Positions 33,518 through 44,709 of a stretch of DNA of 64,000 bases are shown here, piece by piece (positions within the stretch are counted from its first letter, which is position 1; every line of letters starts with the position of its first letter). The DNA lies in NCBI GenBank assembly GCA_009760885.1, contig CM019717.1, forward strand, positions 45,524,866 through 45,588,865, given 5' to 3'. A program made the position numbers and the translations under genes. Source of the DNA: Achatina immaculata. Taxonomy: Eukaryota > Mollusca > Gastropoda > Stylommatophora > Achatinidae. A model generated the notes under the pieces. That model did no database searches, was not told the origin of the DNA, and saw nothing but the letters and a program-made list of their open reading frames with translations.

Positions 33518-34950
33518 GAGACAAGAAGAAGAACAACAACAACAACAACAAAAAGAACAAGAAGAAGAAGAAAAAGAAGAAGAAGAAGCAAGAAGAATAA
33601 GCAGGAAGAAGAAGAAAGAAGCAAGAAGAAGAAGAAGAAAGAAGAAGGAAAGAAGCAAGAAGAAGAAGAAGCAAGAAGAAAGAAGCAAGAAGAAGCAAGA
33701 ACCAAGAAGAAGAAGAAAGAAGCAAGAAGAAGAAGAAGAATGAAGAAAGAAGCAAGAAGAAGCAAGAAGAAGAAGAAGCAAGAAGATGCAAGAAGAAATA
33801 ATAATAAGAAAAAGCAAGAAGAAGCAAGAAGAATAAGCAAGAATAAGTAGCAGGAAGAAGAATAAGCAAGAAGAAGAATAAGCAAGAAGAAGAAGCAAGA
33901 AGAAGAAGAAGCAAGAAGAAGAAGAAGCAAGAAGAAGAAGAAGAAAGAAGCAAGAAGAAGAAGAAGAAGAAGAAGAAAGAACCAAGAAGAAGAAGAAGAA
34001 GAAGCAAGAAGAGGAAGAAGCAAGAAGAAGAATAAGCAAGAAGAATAAGCAAGAAGAAGAATAAGCAAGAAGAAGAATAAGCAAGAAGAAGAAGCAAGAA
34101 GAAGAAGAAGCAAGAAGAAGAAGAAGCAAGAAGAAGAAGAAGAAAGAAGCAAGAAGAACAAGAAAGAAGCAAGAAGAAGAAGCAAGAAGAAGAAGAAGCA
34201 AGAAGAAGAAGAAGCAAGAAGAAGAAGAAGCAAGAAGAAGAAGCAAGAAGAAGAAGCAAGAAGAAGAAGAAGAAGCAAGAAGAAGAAGAAGCAAGAAGAA
34301 GAAGAAGCAAGAAGAAGAAGAAGCAAGAAGAAGAAGAAGAAAAGCAAGAAGAACAAGAAAGAAGCAGAAGAAGAAGAAGAAGAATCAAGAAGAAGAAGAA
34401 GCAGAAGAAGAAGAACAGAAGAAGAAGCAAGAAGAAAAGAAGCAAGAAGAAGAGAAGCAAGAAAGAAGAAAGAAGCAAGAAGAAGAAGAAGCAAGAAGAA
34501 GAAGAAGCAAGAAGAAGAAGAAGAAGAAGAAGAAGCAAGAAGAAGAAGAAGCAAGAAGAAGAAGAAGCAAGAAGAAGAAGAAAGAAGCAAGAAGAAGAAG
34601 AAGCAAGAAAAGAAGCAAGAAGAAGAAGAAGAACAAGAAGAAGAAGAAGCAAGAAAAGAAGAAGAAGCAAGAAGAAGAAGAATCAAGAAGAAGAAGAAGC
34701 AAGAAGAAGAAGAAGCAAGAAGAAGAAGAAGCAAGAAGAAGAAGAAGCAAGAAGAAGAAGAAGCAAGAAGAAAGAAGAAGCAAGAAGAAGAAGAAGCAAG
34801 AAGAACAAGAAGCAAGAAGAAGAAGAAAGAAGCAAGAAGAAGAAGAAGCAAGAAGAAGAAGAAAGAAGCAAGAAGAAGAAGAAAGAAGAAGAAGAAGCAA
34901 GAAGAAGAAGAAGCAAGAAGAAGAAGCAAGAAGAAGAAGAAGAAGAAATC
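33518..34950. repeat. 1.43-kb GAA-rich purine tract
   Basis: Almost uninterrupted purines on the + strand: runs of GAA broken every few units by GCAA (GAAGAAGAAGCAAGAA). An (AAC)n start lies at 33530-33550. Read on the minus strand it gives leucine/serine/phenylalanine frames up to 505 codons, which are artefacts. Such GAA.TTC tracts can form intramolecular triplexes. The left flank and the GAA tails of other LINEs here suggest origin from a LINE tail (inference). Confidence 0.97.
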
Positions 34951-35114
34951 CAAATATTGAATGACATTTATTTATTGTTGTGTGTTGATCTGATTTTGTA
35001 GGAATCCAAATAGTGAAGGACACTGATTTATTGTTGTTGTTGTTGTTGTTGCTGTTAATAATATAGACTGATGATCAATTGATAAAGAATTGTTATTCAT
35101 GTTTTTCCTTCTAT

Positions 35115-35950
35115 ATGTGCAATGAGGATACAATATTAACAACCTTCGGTATGCTGACGACACAGTACTCATAGCTGAGAACCAACAAGACCTGCAAAAT
35201 CTCCTGGATAAAGTCGCCAAAGAAAGTGAACAGAAAGGCCTTACTTTGAACATCAAAAAGACAGAGACTATGGTTATATCTAAGAAACAGAATCCACCAG
35301 CATGGAGTATAAAATTAAACGGAACCATTCTAAAGCAGGTGCAGAAATTCAAATACCTTGGAGCAGTAATAACTTCAGATGGGAAATGCAGAACAGAAAT
35401 TAGGAACAGAATAGGCCAAGCAAAGACTGCATTTCAGAGAATGAGAAACATATTAGCTAACACATCTTTATCAATGAATGGTAGAAAACGAGTCCTAAAA
35501 TGCTATATTGAACCTATCGTGTTATATGGAAGTGAATCATGGACAATAGGCAGGTCTGCACAAAAATCATTGGAAGCAGCAGAAATGTGGTTTATTAGAA
35601 GAATGTTGCGAATCCTCTGGACAGCAAAAATAACTAATGAAGAATGTATGAGAAGAGCTGGAGAGACAAAAAACCTTGTCAGAAAGATAAGAGAGAGAGA
35701 GAGACAATGTACTTTCATAGGACATGCAATGAGAAGAGGGGGCATTGAAAATATTATAACAACAGGAAAAATAGAAGGAAGAAGATCAAGAGGAAGACCA
35801 AGAGAAATGATACTGGACAGTCTGACGGGATGGTGTGAGAGGAGATCACCAACTGAACTGATGGCCTGCATGAAGGATCGGGTACTCTGGAGAAGCATAA
35901 TAGCCAACGCCAGTCGGCAACGCACCTGATGATGATGATGATGTGCAATG
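35115..35950 (+). mobile_element. LINE-A copy 2, 5'-truncated, with 10-bp target-site duplication
   Basis: The element proper is 35125-35940. It begins at GYNINNLRYADDTVLIAEN (RT palm), stays open through QKFKYLGAVITSDGKCRTEI, GSESWTIGRSAQKSLEAAEM and RSRGRPREMILDSL to the C-terminus at 35929, and ends in an (ATG/GAT)n tail. ATGTGCAATG at 35115-35124 is repeated exactly at 35941-35950, the target-site duplication expected from target-primed reverse transcription. About 268 uninterrupted codons indicate a young insertion. Confidence 0.93.
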
Positions 35951-36365
35951 TTTGATGTATAGGAATGAATGAGAGATAGTATAAAGCGAAGAGAGATCAC
36001 AGGCCAGAATATTATTCGTGTTCCTTTCTTTGTTGTAAGATGTTAATGTATAACCTGTGTAATCGGCAAACTCCTGGACCATCAAAATAACCAATAATAT
36101 AAGAAATAACGGAAAATATACATTATATTTTTTAAATTCCTACAATGGCACTGAATGGAATTTTACAAAAATCAGACATTGGGTTCTTTGGTCGAAATGA
36201 AAGAAACAAAGAAAGAGAAAGTCCTTCAAAGTGAAAAGAAGAGTTTAGCAGCTGGTATTATAGAACATTAAACTAGCAGTGACATAAACATTAATATCAC
36301 GCCATAGACAATATATTTTACTTATACCTTGATAAGCAAGTACGCTAGCTGCTCGGATGTACGTG
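35951..36365. other. Unassigned AT-rich DNA
   Basis: No recognised feature. Confidence 0.35.
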
Positions 36366-36695
36366 TCTAGAGGTATTTGTAGAAGCTAGCTTGCGCACGG
36401 TGCAGTTAATTGTAGGGAACAGTTTTGAGTGGTCAGGTTGGATTTCATTGTTTCATCTTTGCCAGGAATTTTACTACTGCAAGTCAAAACTGGCTAATGG
36501 CGCGCAGTCATGGTAAAGATTACTGGTGACAGATAGAGCTAAATTTGTCCGTTAACCAGTTTTTGGAGTTTCTGTTGTGGTGCAGCAGTTCGAAATTTGT
36601 AATTAAACATACCAGACTTTGGTGGCTACGAAAGTATTTCCAAGTACTTTTTTTTAATGAAACGCACAGGGTATCGGTCCCAACACATCGATGCT
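36366..36695 (+). repeat. Dispersed repeat R2, copy 2
   Basis: Second copy of the repeat at 22855-23180, same orientation and high similarity over ~320 bp. R1 copy B follows ~150 bp downstream. Confidence 0.75.
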
Positions 36696-36844
36696 GTCGC
36701 GTTTGCTGACTGACTGCTGATAACAGAGGTAATTTTTAAAAAATTTAATTCGGTTATTAAAAAAAAAACATCCGCTATAACAAAGTTCTAGTCGGATTTA
36801 AAGGCTATTTTTAAGGCTTTCACTCGTACAGGGATCGCGGTATC

Positions 36845-37110
36845 TGGCAGTTACCGGTAAATTACCGGTTTAAAAAAAAAGAAGAAGAAGAAATTACCGA
36901 AACTTTTGGAGGCCGTCAGTTACCGTAACCGGTTTATATTGTCAAAAACCTGGTAAACAGCAGCCAGCGAAATCGGTCGGAAGAGAATCAGGCCAGCAGG
37001 CTGATGATGCTCAGTTTGAACGATGGAGAATTAGCGAGGTTTTACTTGTGGTTCAATATGTGAACATTTTGTAAAGATTAGATCTCGCCACAGATCAGGT
37101 AGGGAAAAAA
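36845..37110 (+). repeat. Dispersed repeat R1, copy B
   Basis: Aligns with the reverse complement of 3615-3865. Begins with CAGTTACCGGTAAATTACCG, has a GAA insert at about 36883, and contains CCAGCGAAATCGGTCGGA. The frame around 37045-37100 reads QYVNIL*RLDLATDQV, matching copy A except for a stop. Confidence 0.6.
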
Positions 37111-37310
37111 TATGTCACGTGATTTAAACCCCGCGGGTGTTCGTAAAGTGCGTTTACTTTGCGTTAAAAAAAGGTACAAGGTAATGGATGTTGTATAACA
37201 AGTATTTCTGGAGGTACTTCATGCAAGAGGAAAGCCAGGTAAAAGTTTACTGGTTTCAAAAACCTCATGGCGCAACTACAGGCTGAAGATAACTCATGCT
37301 TGTAGTTACA

Positions 37311-38255
37311 TCAGAAGTCACCAATACATGAAGGGAAGTCATCAATCAATACATGAAGGGAAGTCATCAATCAATACATGAAGGGAAGTCATCACTCAAT
37401 ACATGAAGGGAAGTCATCAATCAATACACAAAGATAAGTCATCAATCAATACACAAAGGGAAGTCATCAATCAATACACAAAGAGAATTCAGCAATCAAT
37501 GCACACAGATGTCATCAATCAATACACAAAGAGAAGTTATCAATCAGTGCTCAGATATGTCATCAATCAGTACACAAAGAGAAGTTATCAATCAGTGCGC
37601 AGAGATGTCATCAATCAGTACACAAAGAGACGCCATCAATCAATGCACAAAAAGAAGTCATCAGTCAATACGGAAAGAGAAGTCATTAATCAGTATGCAA
37701 AGAGAAGTCATCAGCCAATACGCAAAGAAAAGTCATCAAGAAACCTAAAAATTCATCACTGAATACATACAGAGAAGCTATCAATCAACACACAAAGAGA
37801 AGTCATCAATCAATGCACAAAAAGAAGTCATCAATCAATAAAGAAAGAGAAGTCACCAATCAATACAGAAAGAGGCCATCAATCAATACGCATAGAAAAG
37901 TCATCAATGAAAACACAAAGAGAAGTCATCAATAAACCAAAATAAATCATGAATACACAAAGATAACTCATTAATGAATACGCGAAGAGAAGTCATCAAT
38001 CAATAAAGAAGTCATCAAGCAATATGCAAAGAAATCATTAAAGAATACACAAAGAGAAGTGATCAATAAACCAAACTAAGTCATCAGTGAATACACAAAG
38101 AGAAGTCATCAGTCAATATGTAAAAAGAAGTCATCAATCAATGCGCAAATAGAAGTTATCGATCAATACGCAAAGAGAAATCATCAATGATTACACAAAG
38201 AGAAGTCACAATCAATACACAAAGAGAAGTCACCAATAAACCAAAAGAAGCCATC
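37311..38255. repeat. 25-bp degenerate minisatellite, 0.95 kb
   Basis: About 38 units around AAGTCATCAATCAATACACA plus AAGAG. The left end is near-perfect and the right is increasingly diverged and shortened. Short lysine/serine-rich frames are artefacts. Confidence 0.93.
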
Positions 38256-38352
38256 TATACACTGCTTGTTCAGAAACATTTAATTTGTTTATAGTTTATC
38301 ATTTTATACATAATTCGTCACTCTGAATAAGATTTCATGTTTTGTTCCTCTC

Positions 38353-38640
38353 ACTTGTGAAACACGGTTGTCTGAGTGGCGAAGTGGTTAGTGCATGGTC
38401 TCTCATGGCGAAGGTCGGGGGTTCGAACCCGGCCGGCGGCACCCCAGTCACCAGCTGTAGAAATGGGTACCCGACTTCTTCTGGAGTTGGAGAAGGAAAA
38501 GGCAGCCAGGCGTGATACTGACCATATCACCCTCTAGTGTGCTGACAGGTCAAGGAAAATATGGGCACTAACACCATATCTCTATGTGCCTCTAAGGCAT
38601 GACAGGGTTACCTTTACTTTTTTTTTTACTTCTGAAACAC
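38353..38640 (+). mobile_element. SINE-2 copy b, complete with target-site duplication
   Basis: The element is 38366-38627 or so. The tRNA-like head has A-box region GGCGAAGTGGTTAGTGC and B box GGGGTTCGAACCC. The body has GACTTCTTCTGGAGTTGGAG and GGCAGCCAGGCGTGATAC, and the 3' end is GGTTACCTTTAC plus a T run. A 13-bp direct repeat with one mismatch, ACTT(G/C)TGAAACAC, flanks it (38353-38365 and 38628-38640). The anticodon-loop region resembles tRNA-Glu, but this is uncertain. Confidence 0.92.
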
Positions 38641-39280
38641 CAATAAACAGATCAAATAATTCACGCTCATGATGATAAACCGAGAAGATCATGCTGATCG
38701 CGTGGTATCAAAACATCACTTATCCGCATTTTATAGTGCATTTCAGTTGATCATCGCTTGTGGCTAGATCTAGTGTGCCACGTTAGTAACATCCTGGAAA
38801 CAAAACCACATCTGTAGAAATACTGCACGTGAAAATAGTATTACACACACATGAGCGTGTAAATGTAAAACAGGAAAATATAATAAATTCCGTTCTGTGA
38901 ACAAACATTGTTTAACGGGAATAGGTAAAATGACATTTAATGCTCACAAATGGTGACGCCAGCATATCAGTTTTAGAAATGACAATGCTGAGAGATAAAT
39001 CAAATCAAATCTTTTTACAAAAGACAATGCTAATATCTATGTCTTACAAATGACAATGATGCTGGTGGCAGTATTACTTCCGATGCTGATTGTTCTAGCC
39101 ATTGTATTGGTCTTATTTTACACTTCATATGTCTAGGACAAGCTATGCGAGGATCTCAATAGCTTGAGAGAGACCATAAGTGCAAACACATTCAAGTTAA
39201 CAGCAGAAAAAGAAACTCTCTACAAAACTGAAAAACAAAATGCATGGCACTTTTTGTTTGGTTTTCTTACTCCATGTAAT
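38641..39280. other. Unassigned DNA
   Basis: Contains a short duplicated phrase (ACAATGCT, ACAAATGACAATG). No gene or family. Confidence 0.35.
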
Positions 39281-39412
39281 CACAGTTTTAATCCAGTGGT
39301 TGTGTTCACGCAAGAGCATGTAACCACAGTTTTAATCCAGTGGTTGTGTTCACGCAAAAGCATGTAACCACAGTTTTACTCCAGTGGTTGTGATCACGCT
39401 AGAACATATAGA
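39281..39412. repeat. 44-bp tandem repeat, 3 copies
   Basis: Units starting CACAGTTTTAATCCAGTGGT at 39281, 39325 and 39369. The third copy carries several substitutions. Confidence 0.93.
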
Positions 39413-39734
39413 AACGCGTGATCAGCAGTAAAGAAAATGTTCTGATACATAAAAATGGGCGTTCCGTCTTCGCTGAAAAATGCTTCTGTGAATTTCTGTT
39501 TAGTAATACAATTCTCCAACACCCCCCCCCTTCTCCGAGATTACCAAGAAGTAGAGTGATTTTTTATGTCCACTGCCAGACGTACACTAGAATTACATGA
39601 GACTGAACCCATGATGTAATAATTCTAGTTCATTTTTAAGCTTTCAGTAAACACTTTCTACTGAAGTTTTGAAGAAGTAAGACCTTTTTGTTATAAGGTC
39701 TTTTTTCATGAAATAATAATCTGAGATATACCAC

Positions 39735-39955
39735 GAAGTAATAGAGAAAATAGATGGGTGTATTGTTCAGTTTTTTCAAAAATACAGAAATAGGGAGGAA
39801 ATGGCTGAAAGCAAGATGAGCACATACAAGTGAACGCTCTTCATTTATATGTACTCATCTTACTTTCAGATATTCTTGTTTCTGCATAATTTCCTAATTT
39901 TTTCTATATTTTTTTGTAAACTGAACCATACACCCATCTAGTGTCCCTACTAGAA
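39735..39955. mobile_element. Palindromic fold-back element (family R3)
   Basis: The left arm 39752-39834 and right arm 39840-39938 are imperfect reverse complements (AGATGGGTGTAT, GTTCAGTTT, AAGATGAG, ACATA). They form a ~90-bp hairpin with almost no loop. Single arms recur at 45730, 61065 and 62690, so this is a head-to-head pair or a fold-back transposon. Not coding. Confidence 0.7.
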
Positions 39956-40117
39956 CAAGTTTTACCGCAGTTGTCGTCTATGTCTCACGAAGTTATAGAC
40001 GATTTACAACAGAGAAACATGTACTGTCATTATTAAAAAATAAATAAATAAGATTTCTTGCTGGATAATATGATTTTTCCTGACACGCTTAAGTTACTGA
40101 AAGTTCTTTCATATAAA

Positions 40118-42074
40118 CTCTCTCTCTCTCTCTCTCTCACTCTCTCTCTCTCTCTCTCTCACTCTCTCTCTCTCTCTCTCTCTCTCGCACACACACATAC
40201 ACTCTTCTACCCTTTCCACACCAGTAGTCAGTCATTGCATGTCCCTTGCGGAACTTTTCCTCCCTAACAGCTCTCCCTTGGGCCTCTCTGTAAGATGACC
40301 TGCTGCTGATGTATCCAATCGCAGATCGTCAACGATGTCTTACAGCCATCTTCATCTTGGTCTTTCTCTCTTTCTTTTTCCCCATTATATACCCTTTCAA
40401 GACTGTCTTCTCTAAATTCTCATGACCCTTTCCACACCATCTCCCTCAGAATGAAGTATACAATAAAAAAAAAAAACCCAGTAAGATGACCATGTTGAAT
40501 CTTCGCTTTCTTCGTAGACTCCCGTTTCTGAATGTTATACAGGGATGTATGCTTAGTGTGCTTAGTCTAATGTCATTAAACAGCTTTACAGTTTCAGGTA
40601 CTGAATGTTTCATAGATACGGAACGTGAAATACTACTGGATGTTCCAAATTACTTGAAATTAACTCCATCAGACAGCTGAATCTTCCGGTCTAGCTCCTC
40701 CAACACAGTTCAGTATCTCTCGACTAGAAAACCAGCTCAGAATTCAAGAAGATATATAGGACATTTCAATTCTTTTCTCTCTCTCTCCTCTCTCTCTCTC
40801 TCTCACTCACTCATTCTCTCTCTTTCTCTCTCTCTCTCGCACACACACATACACTCTTCTACCCTTTCCACACCAGTCAGTCAGTCATTGCATGTCCCTT
40901 GCGGAACTTTTCCTCCCTAACAGCTCTCCCTTGGGCCTCTCTGTAAGATGACCTGCTGCTGATGTATCCAATCGCAGATCGTCAACGATGTCTTACAGCC
41001 ATCTTCATCTTGGTCTTTCTCTCTTTCTTTTTCCCCATTATATACCCTTTCAAGACTGTCTTCTCTAAATTCTCATGACCCTTTCCACACCATCTCCCTC
41101 AGAATGAGTATACAATAAAAAAAAAAACCCAGTAAGATGACCATGTTGAATCTTCGCTTTCTTCGTAGACTCCCGTTTCTGAATGTTATACAGGGATGTA
41201 TGCTTAGTGTGCTTAGTCTAATGTCATTAAACAGCTTTACAGTTTCAGGTACTGAATGTTTCATAGATACGGAACGTGAAATACTACTGGATGTTCCAAA
41301 TTACTTGAAATTAACTCCATCAGACAGCTGAATCTTCCGGTCTAGCTCCTCCAACACAGTTCAGTATCTCTCGACTAGAAAACCAGCTCAGAATTCAAGA
41401 AGATATATAGGACATTTCAATTCTTTTCTCTCTCTCTCCTCTCTCTCTCTCTCTCACTCACTCATTCTCTCTCTTTCTCTCTCTCTCTCGCACACACACA
41501 TACACTCTTCTACCCTTTCCACACCAGTCAGTCAGTCATTGCATGTCCCTTGCGGAACTTTTCCTCCCTAACAGCTCTCCCTTGGGCCTCTCTGTAAGAT
41601 GACCTGCTGCTGATGTATCCAATCGCAGATCGTCAACGATGTCTTACAGCCATCTTCATCTTGGTCTTTCTCTCTTTCTTTTTCCCCATTATATACCCTT
41701 TCAAGACTGTCTTCTCTAAATTCTCATGACCCTTTCCACACCATCTCCCTCAGAATGAGTATACAATAAAAAAAAAAACCCAGTAAGATGACCATGTTGA
41801 ATCTTCGCTTTCTTCGTAGACTCCCGTTTCTGAATGTTATACAGGGATGTATGCTTAGTGTGCTTAGTCTAATGTCATTAAACAGCTTTACAGTTTCAGG
41901 TACTGAATGTTTCATAGATACGGAACGTGAAATACTACTGGATGTTCCAAATTACTTGAAATTAACTCCATCAGACAGCTGAATCTTCCGGTCTAGCTCC
42001 TCCAACACAGTTCAGTATCTCTCGACTAGAAAACCAGCTCAGAATTCAAGAAGATATATAGGACATTTCAATTC

Positions 42075-42090
<16 letters not shown>
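40118..42090. repeat. 651-bp tandem triplication
   Basis: Three head-to-tail copies with period 652 then 651 bp (reference points 40187, 40839, 41490). Copies 2 and 3 look identical by eye. Copy 1 differs by a few small insertions and deletions and in its CT tract. Each unit holds a CT-rich tract, a LINE-G 3' end (minus strand), a poly-A run and unassigned sequence. A 64-codon + frame recurs identically at 40486, 41137 and 41788. Strong identity with CT tracts at the junctions implies recent unequal exchange. Confidence 0.95.
40215..40440 (-). mobile_element. LINE-G 3' end (first of three in the triplication)
   Basis: The minus strand reads NLEKTVLKGYIMGKKKERKT, then VREEKFRKGHAMTD, and ends in TGAC repeats at about 40215-40231. 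The same segment recurs at about 40867-41091 and 41518-41742. It matches the C-terminus of the LINE-G copy at 43320-44267. Confidence 0.8.
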
Positions 42091-42248
<158 letters not shown>

Positions 42249-42358
42249 ATACATTTGAGTGACAGAAGTATAAATTTGGCTGGAAATAATAAATCAAAGT
42301 TGCATGTGGTTGCTTAAAAGGCTGACCTTTTTGATAACTTGCGATCTTGTGAAGGATC

Positions 42359-42463
42359 AGTTGTACAGCAACATTGACTGTTAAAGTTGTACAGCAACAT
42401 TTACTGTTAAATTTGTACAGCAACATTTACTGTTAAAGTTGTACAGCAACATTTACTGTTAAA
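42359..42463. repeat. 26-bp tandem repeat, 4 copies
   Basis: Units of GTTGTACAGCAACATTTACT plus GTTAAA, nearly perfect. Confidence 0.93.
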
Positions 42464-43319
42464 GTGTCTGGAGAGAAAACATGGTATCTAAGAGAAGGTT
42501 TATGTGCTAGCAAAACTATTTCCAGGTACCCTGTCTTATACGTTAGCCATTCTCTTCTCATCGACTGTGGGACTCTTGTAGGAGAGGACACACTCTAGTT
42601 CCCGGGGCGATGGACCGCCTGGAGTCACCGCTCACTGAGCTTGATGGAAAATATTCTTGTGGCCCGCGGAAACATGTGGGCGTTGACCGCTTCACTGTCA
42701 CCCCAGACCAAGCAGTAAACTTTGCCCGGTGGTCTTCATGCAGTTTTTGAGTGTCAGCTTTCTCTCTCCGTATTTCCTTCAGCCTTATCGTTTCCCCCTT
42801 GCATGGATTTATTGATGTTGACGGACCGATGAAGCGCTGAGGACCTTGTCCACATAGATTTTCCTTTAGTATTCAACCGCGGGGAATTCAACACATAACC
42901 GCTAGATCCACTTCTGATATCAGTATTATAGATGTAAGCGTATGCTGAAAAGTGCTGTCACTCAAAGAAGATGTACCTGAATACTGATTACAGGCAAATA
43001 TGCCTGCTAAGTACTCCTGGAATAATATTCATGTTGCGATAAGACAGCGTCTCAGATGTACTTGTAATAGTACGAAATAACATTATTATTATTATTATTA
43101 AACTCTTTGTTCAATTATAGTAAGCTTCGTTAACGTGAGCCTGTCTACAGCATGCTTGTTGGACACATCCCAAGAGATGTTCTGTCTACATGAACAAAGT
43201 ATAACACACTTGGAATCTAATATTTGCCCTACTATCCTCTCAAATAATGGAAAAAATGGGATTTCCAACACATTTGATACAATTAACATCACTGTTGTAT
43301 CTAGACCAACAAGCAGCAG
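42464..43319. other. Unassigned DNA with a GC-richer patch
   Basis: 42590-42760 is GC-richer and carries a 47-codon + frame from 42611 (MDRLESPLTELDGKYSCG) ending in TGA. No family is recognised; it could be an exon scrap. An (ATT)n run lies at about 43083-43100. Confidence 0.3.
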
Positions 43320-44267
43320 TAAGAATAAATGGTTAAACAACAACTTTAACATAAAACAAGGGGTCCGTCAGGGGTGCATATTGTCATCTTACTTATTTAA
43401 CTTTTATACTGAAAATACAATGAGGAATGTTAGAGAAGAAGAAGACAAAGAATATTACAATGCCATAACAATTGGAGGTTATGAAATACCAGAGATTAGA
43501 TATGCTGATGACACAGTATTACTGTCCACAACAGAAAAAGAATTGGGAAAACTAATTATGTCAGTCTGTAAGAATAGTGAAGAGCAAAACTTATATCTTA
43601 AGGCGAAGAAAACTAAATTGATGACAACTGACAAAACAAGCAAGGCAGCTGAAATATGTATCAATGAGGAAAAACTGAAAGAAGTGAAGAGTTTTTAATA
43701 TCTTGGATCACTGCTAACTAATAATGGAGATACAATGAGGGATATTAAAAGGGGGACATCTATCGTTCTTCAGAAAGTAAAACAACTAAAGAATCTGTGG
43801 AGAGGAACAGACAGAACCACAAAAATAAATTTTTTAAGGGCATGCATCTTTACTATCGCAACATATGCCTGTGAGACGTGGACACTTAACAAAACAGCTA
43901 AGAAACACATAAATGCCTTTGAATCTAAATGCTACAGAAGAGTTCTTCAAATATCATGGACACACAAAAAATAATAAATATACCCATACTACAAGAACTT
44001 AATATCGAAGAGGATTATACAGAGAAAACTTAAATATTTGGACACATTAAACGTCATGATAATCTAGAGAAGACCATCTTGGACGGGTACATAATGGGAA
44101 AAAGAAAGAGAGGAAGACCAAGGCGAAGATGGCTGCAAGACATCGTTGATAATATGGAAATAGACGCATCAGTAGCAGGGCATCTTGCACTCAACCGAGA
44201 GGCCTACAGGAGAGCTGTTAGGGAGGCAAAGTTCCACAAGGGACATGCATATGACTGACTGACTGAT
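43320..44267 (+). mobile_element. LINE-G, 5'-truncated RT copy with TGAC tail
   Basis: The + strand RT begins near IKQGVRQGCILSSYLFNFYT and continues through IGGYEIPEIRYADDTVLLST (YADD intact), then a TAA inside KEVKSF*YLGSLL. Next come RACIFTIATYACETWTLNKT and RVLQISWTHKK, with a further stop. It ends with GKRKRGRPRRRWLQDIVDNM and REAKFHKGHAYD, followed by TGAC repeats at 44250-44267. It is RTE-like by its GVRQGC and YADD blocks. The endonuclease is missing. At least three stops or frameshifts occur. Confidence 0.87.
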
Positions 44268-44317
44268 GCTCTCAAAACAGAAACTAACTAAACTGGAGAC
44301 TTGTAACTGTGGTTCAC

Positions 44318-44709
44318 AGCTGTACATTAGTGGTGTCCAACTGGCGACCCGCGAGGTTATATGAACATGTAATTTATTAGATTAAAATTAACAAAAACAC
44401 GTAAAAACAAAATGTAAAAAAATCATATTTAAAAAGCTAATTGAACGTCAATGGAACTTTACTTCATATCTGTCACTTTTTCCTCATTTTTATGTAAGTT
44501 AACAAAAACTAGGTGTTTCATATGTAAGTTAAAAACTAGTTGATTAATATGTACGTTAACAAAAACTAGTTGTTTCATATGTAAGTTAACAACTAGTTGA
44601 TTAATATGTACGTTAACAAAAACAAGTTGACTCATATGCGTCTCGCCAGTCGACTTCCGCATACAGTTATGACCCTTGAGGTCACCGAGGTTGGACACCC
44701 CAGCTGTAT
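44318..44709. mobile_element. hAT-like non-autonomous element with 8-bp target duplication
   Basis: The left end (from 44326) reads TAGTGGTGTCCAACTGGCGA. The right end (to 44701) is the reverse complement of GGGGTGTCCAACCTCGGTGA. These resemble CAGNGGTGTCCAA-type hAT termini. AGCTGTAC (44318-44325) and AGCTGTAT (44702-44709) flank it, 7 of 8 matching, and 8 bp is the hAT norm. No transposase. Its interior has been expanded into a tandem array. Confidence 0.6.
44486..44645. repeat. Alternating 33-35-bp tandem repeat inside the hAT-like element
   Basis: About five units of AACAAAAACTAGTTG plus TTTCATATGTAAGTT or ATTAATATGTACGTT. Confidence 0.88.

Noticed and set aside
33436..35023. Leu/Ser/Phe-rich minus-strand proteins up to 505 codons
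   Set aside because: Antisense reading of the GAA-rich tract; pure low complexity.
38366..38440. Functional tRNA gene
   Set aside because: Head of SINE-2, followed by the SINE body and flanked by a target-site duplication.
40486..41982. Identical 64-codon frame repeated three times as a small gene family
   Set aside because: It is carried passively by the 651-bp triplication; it lies just upstream of a LINE-G 3' end and resembles no protein family.
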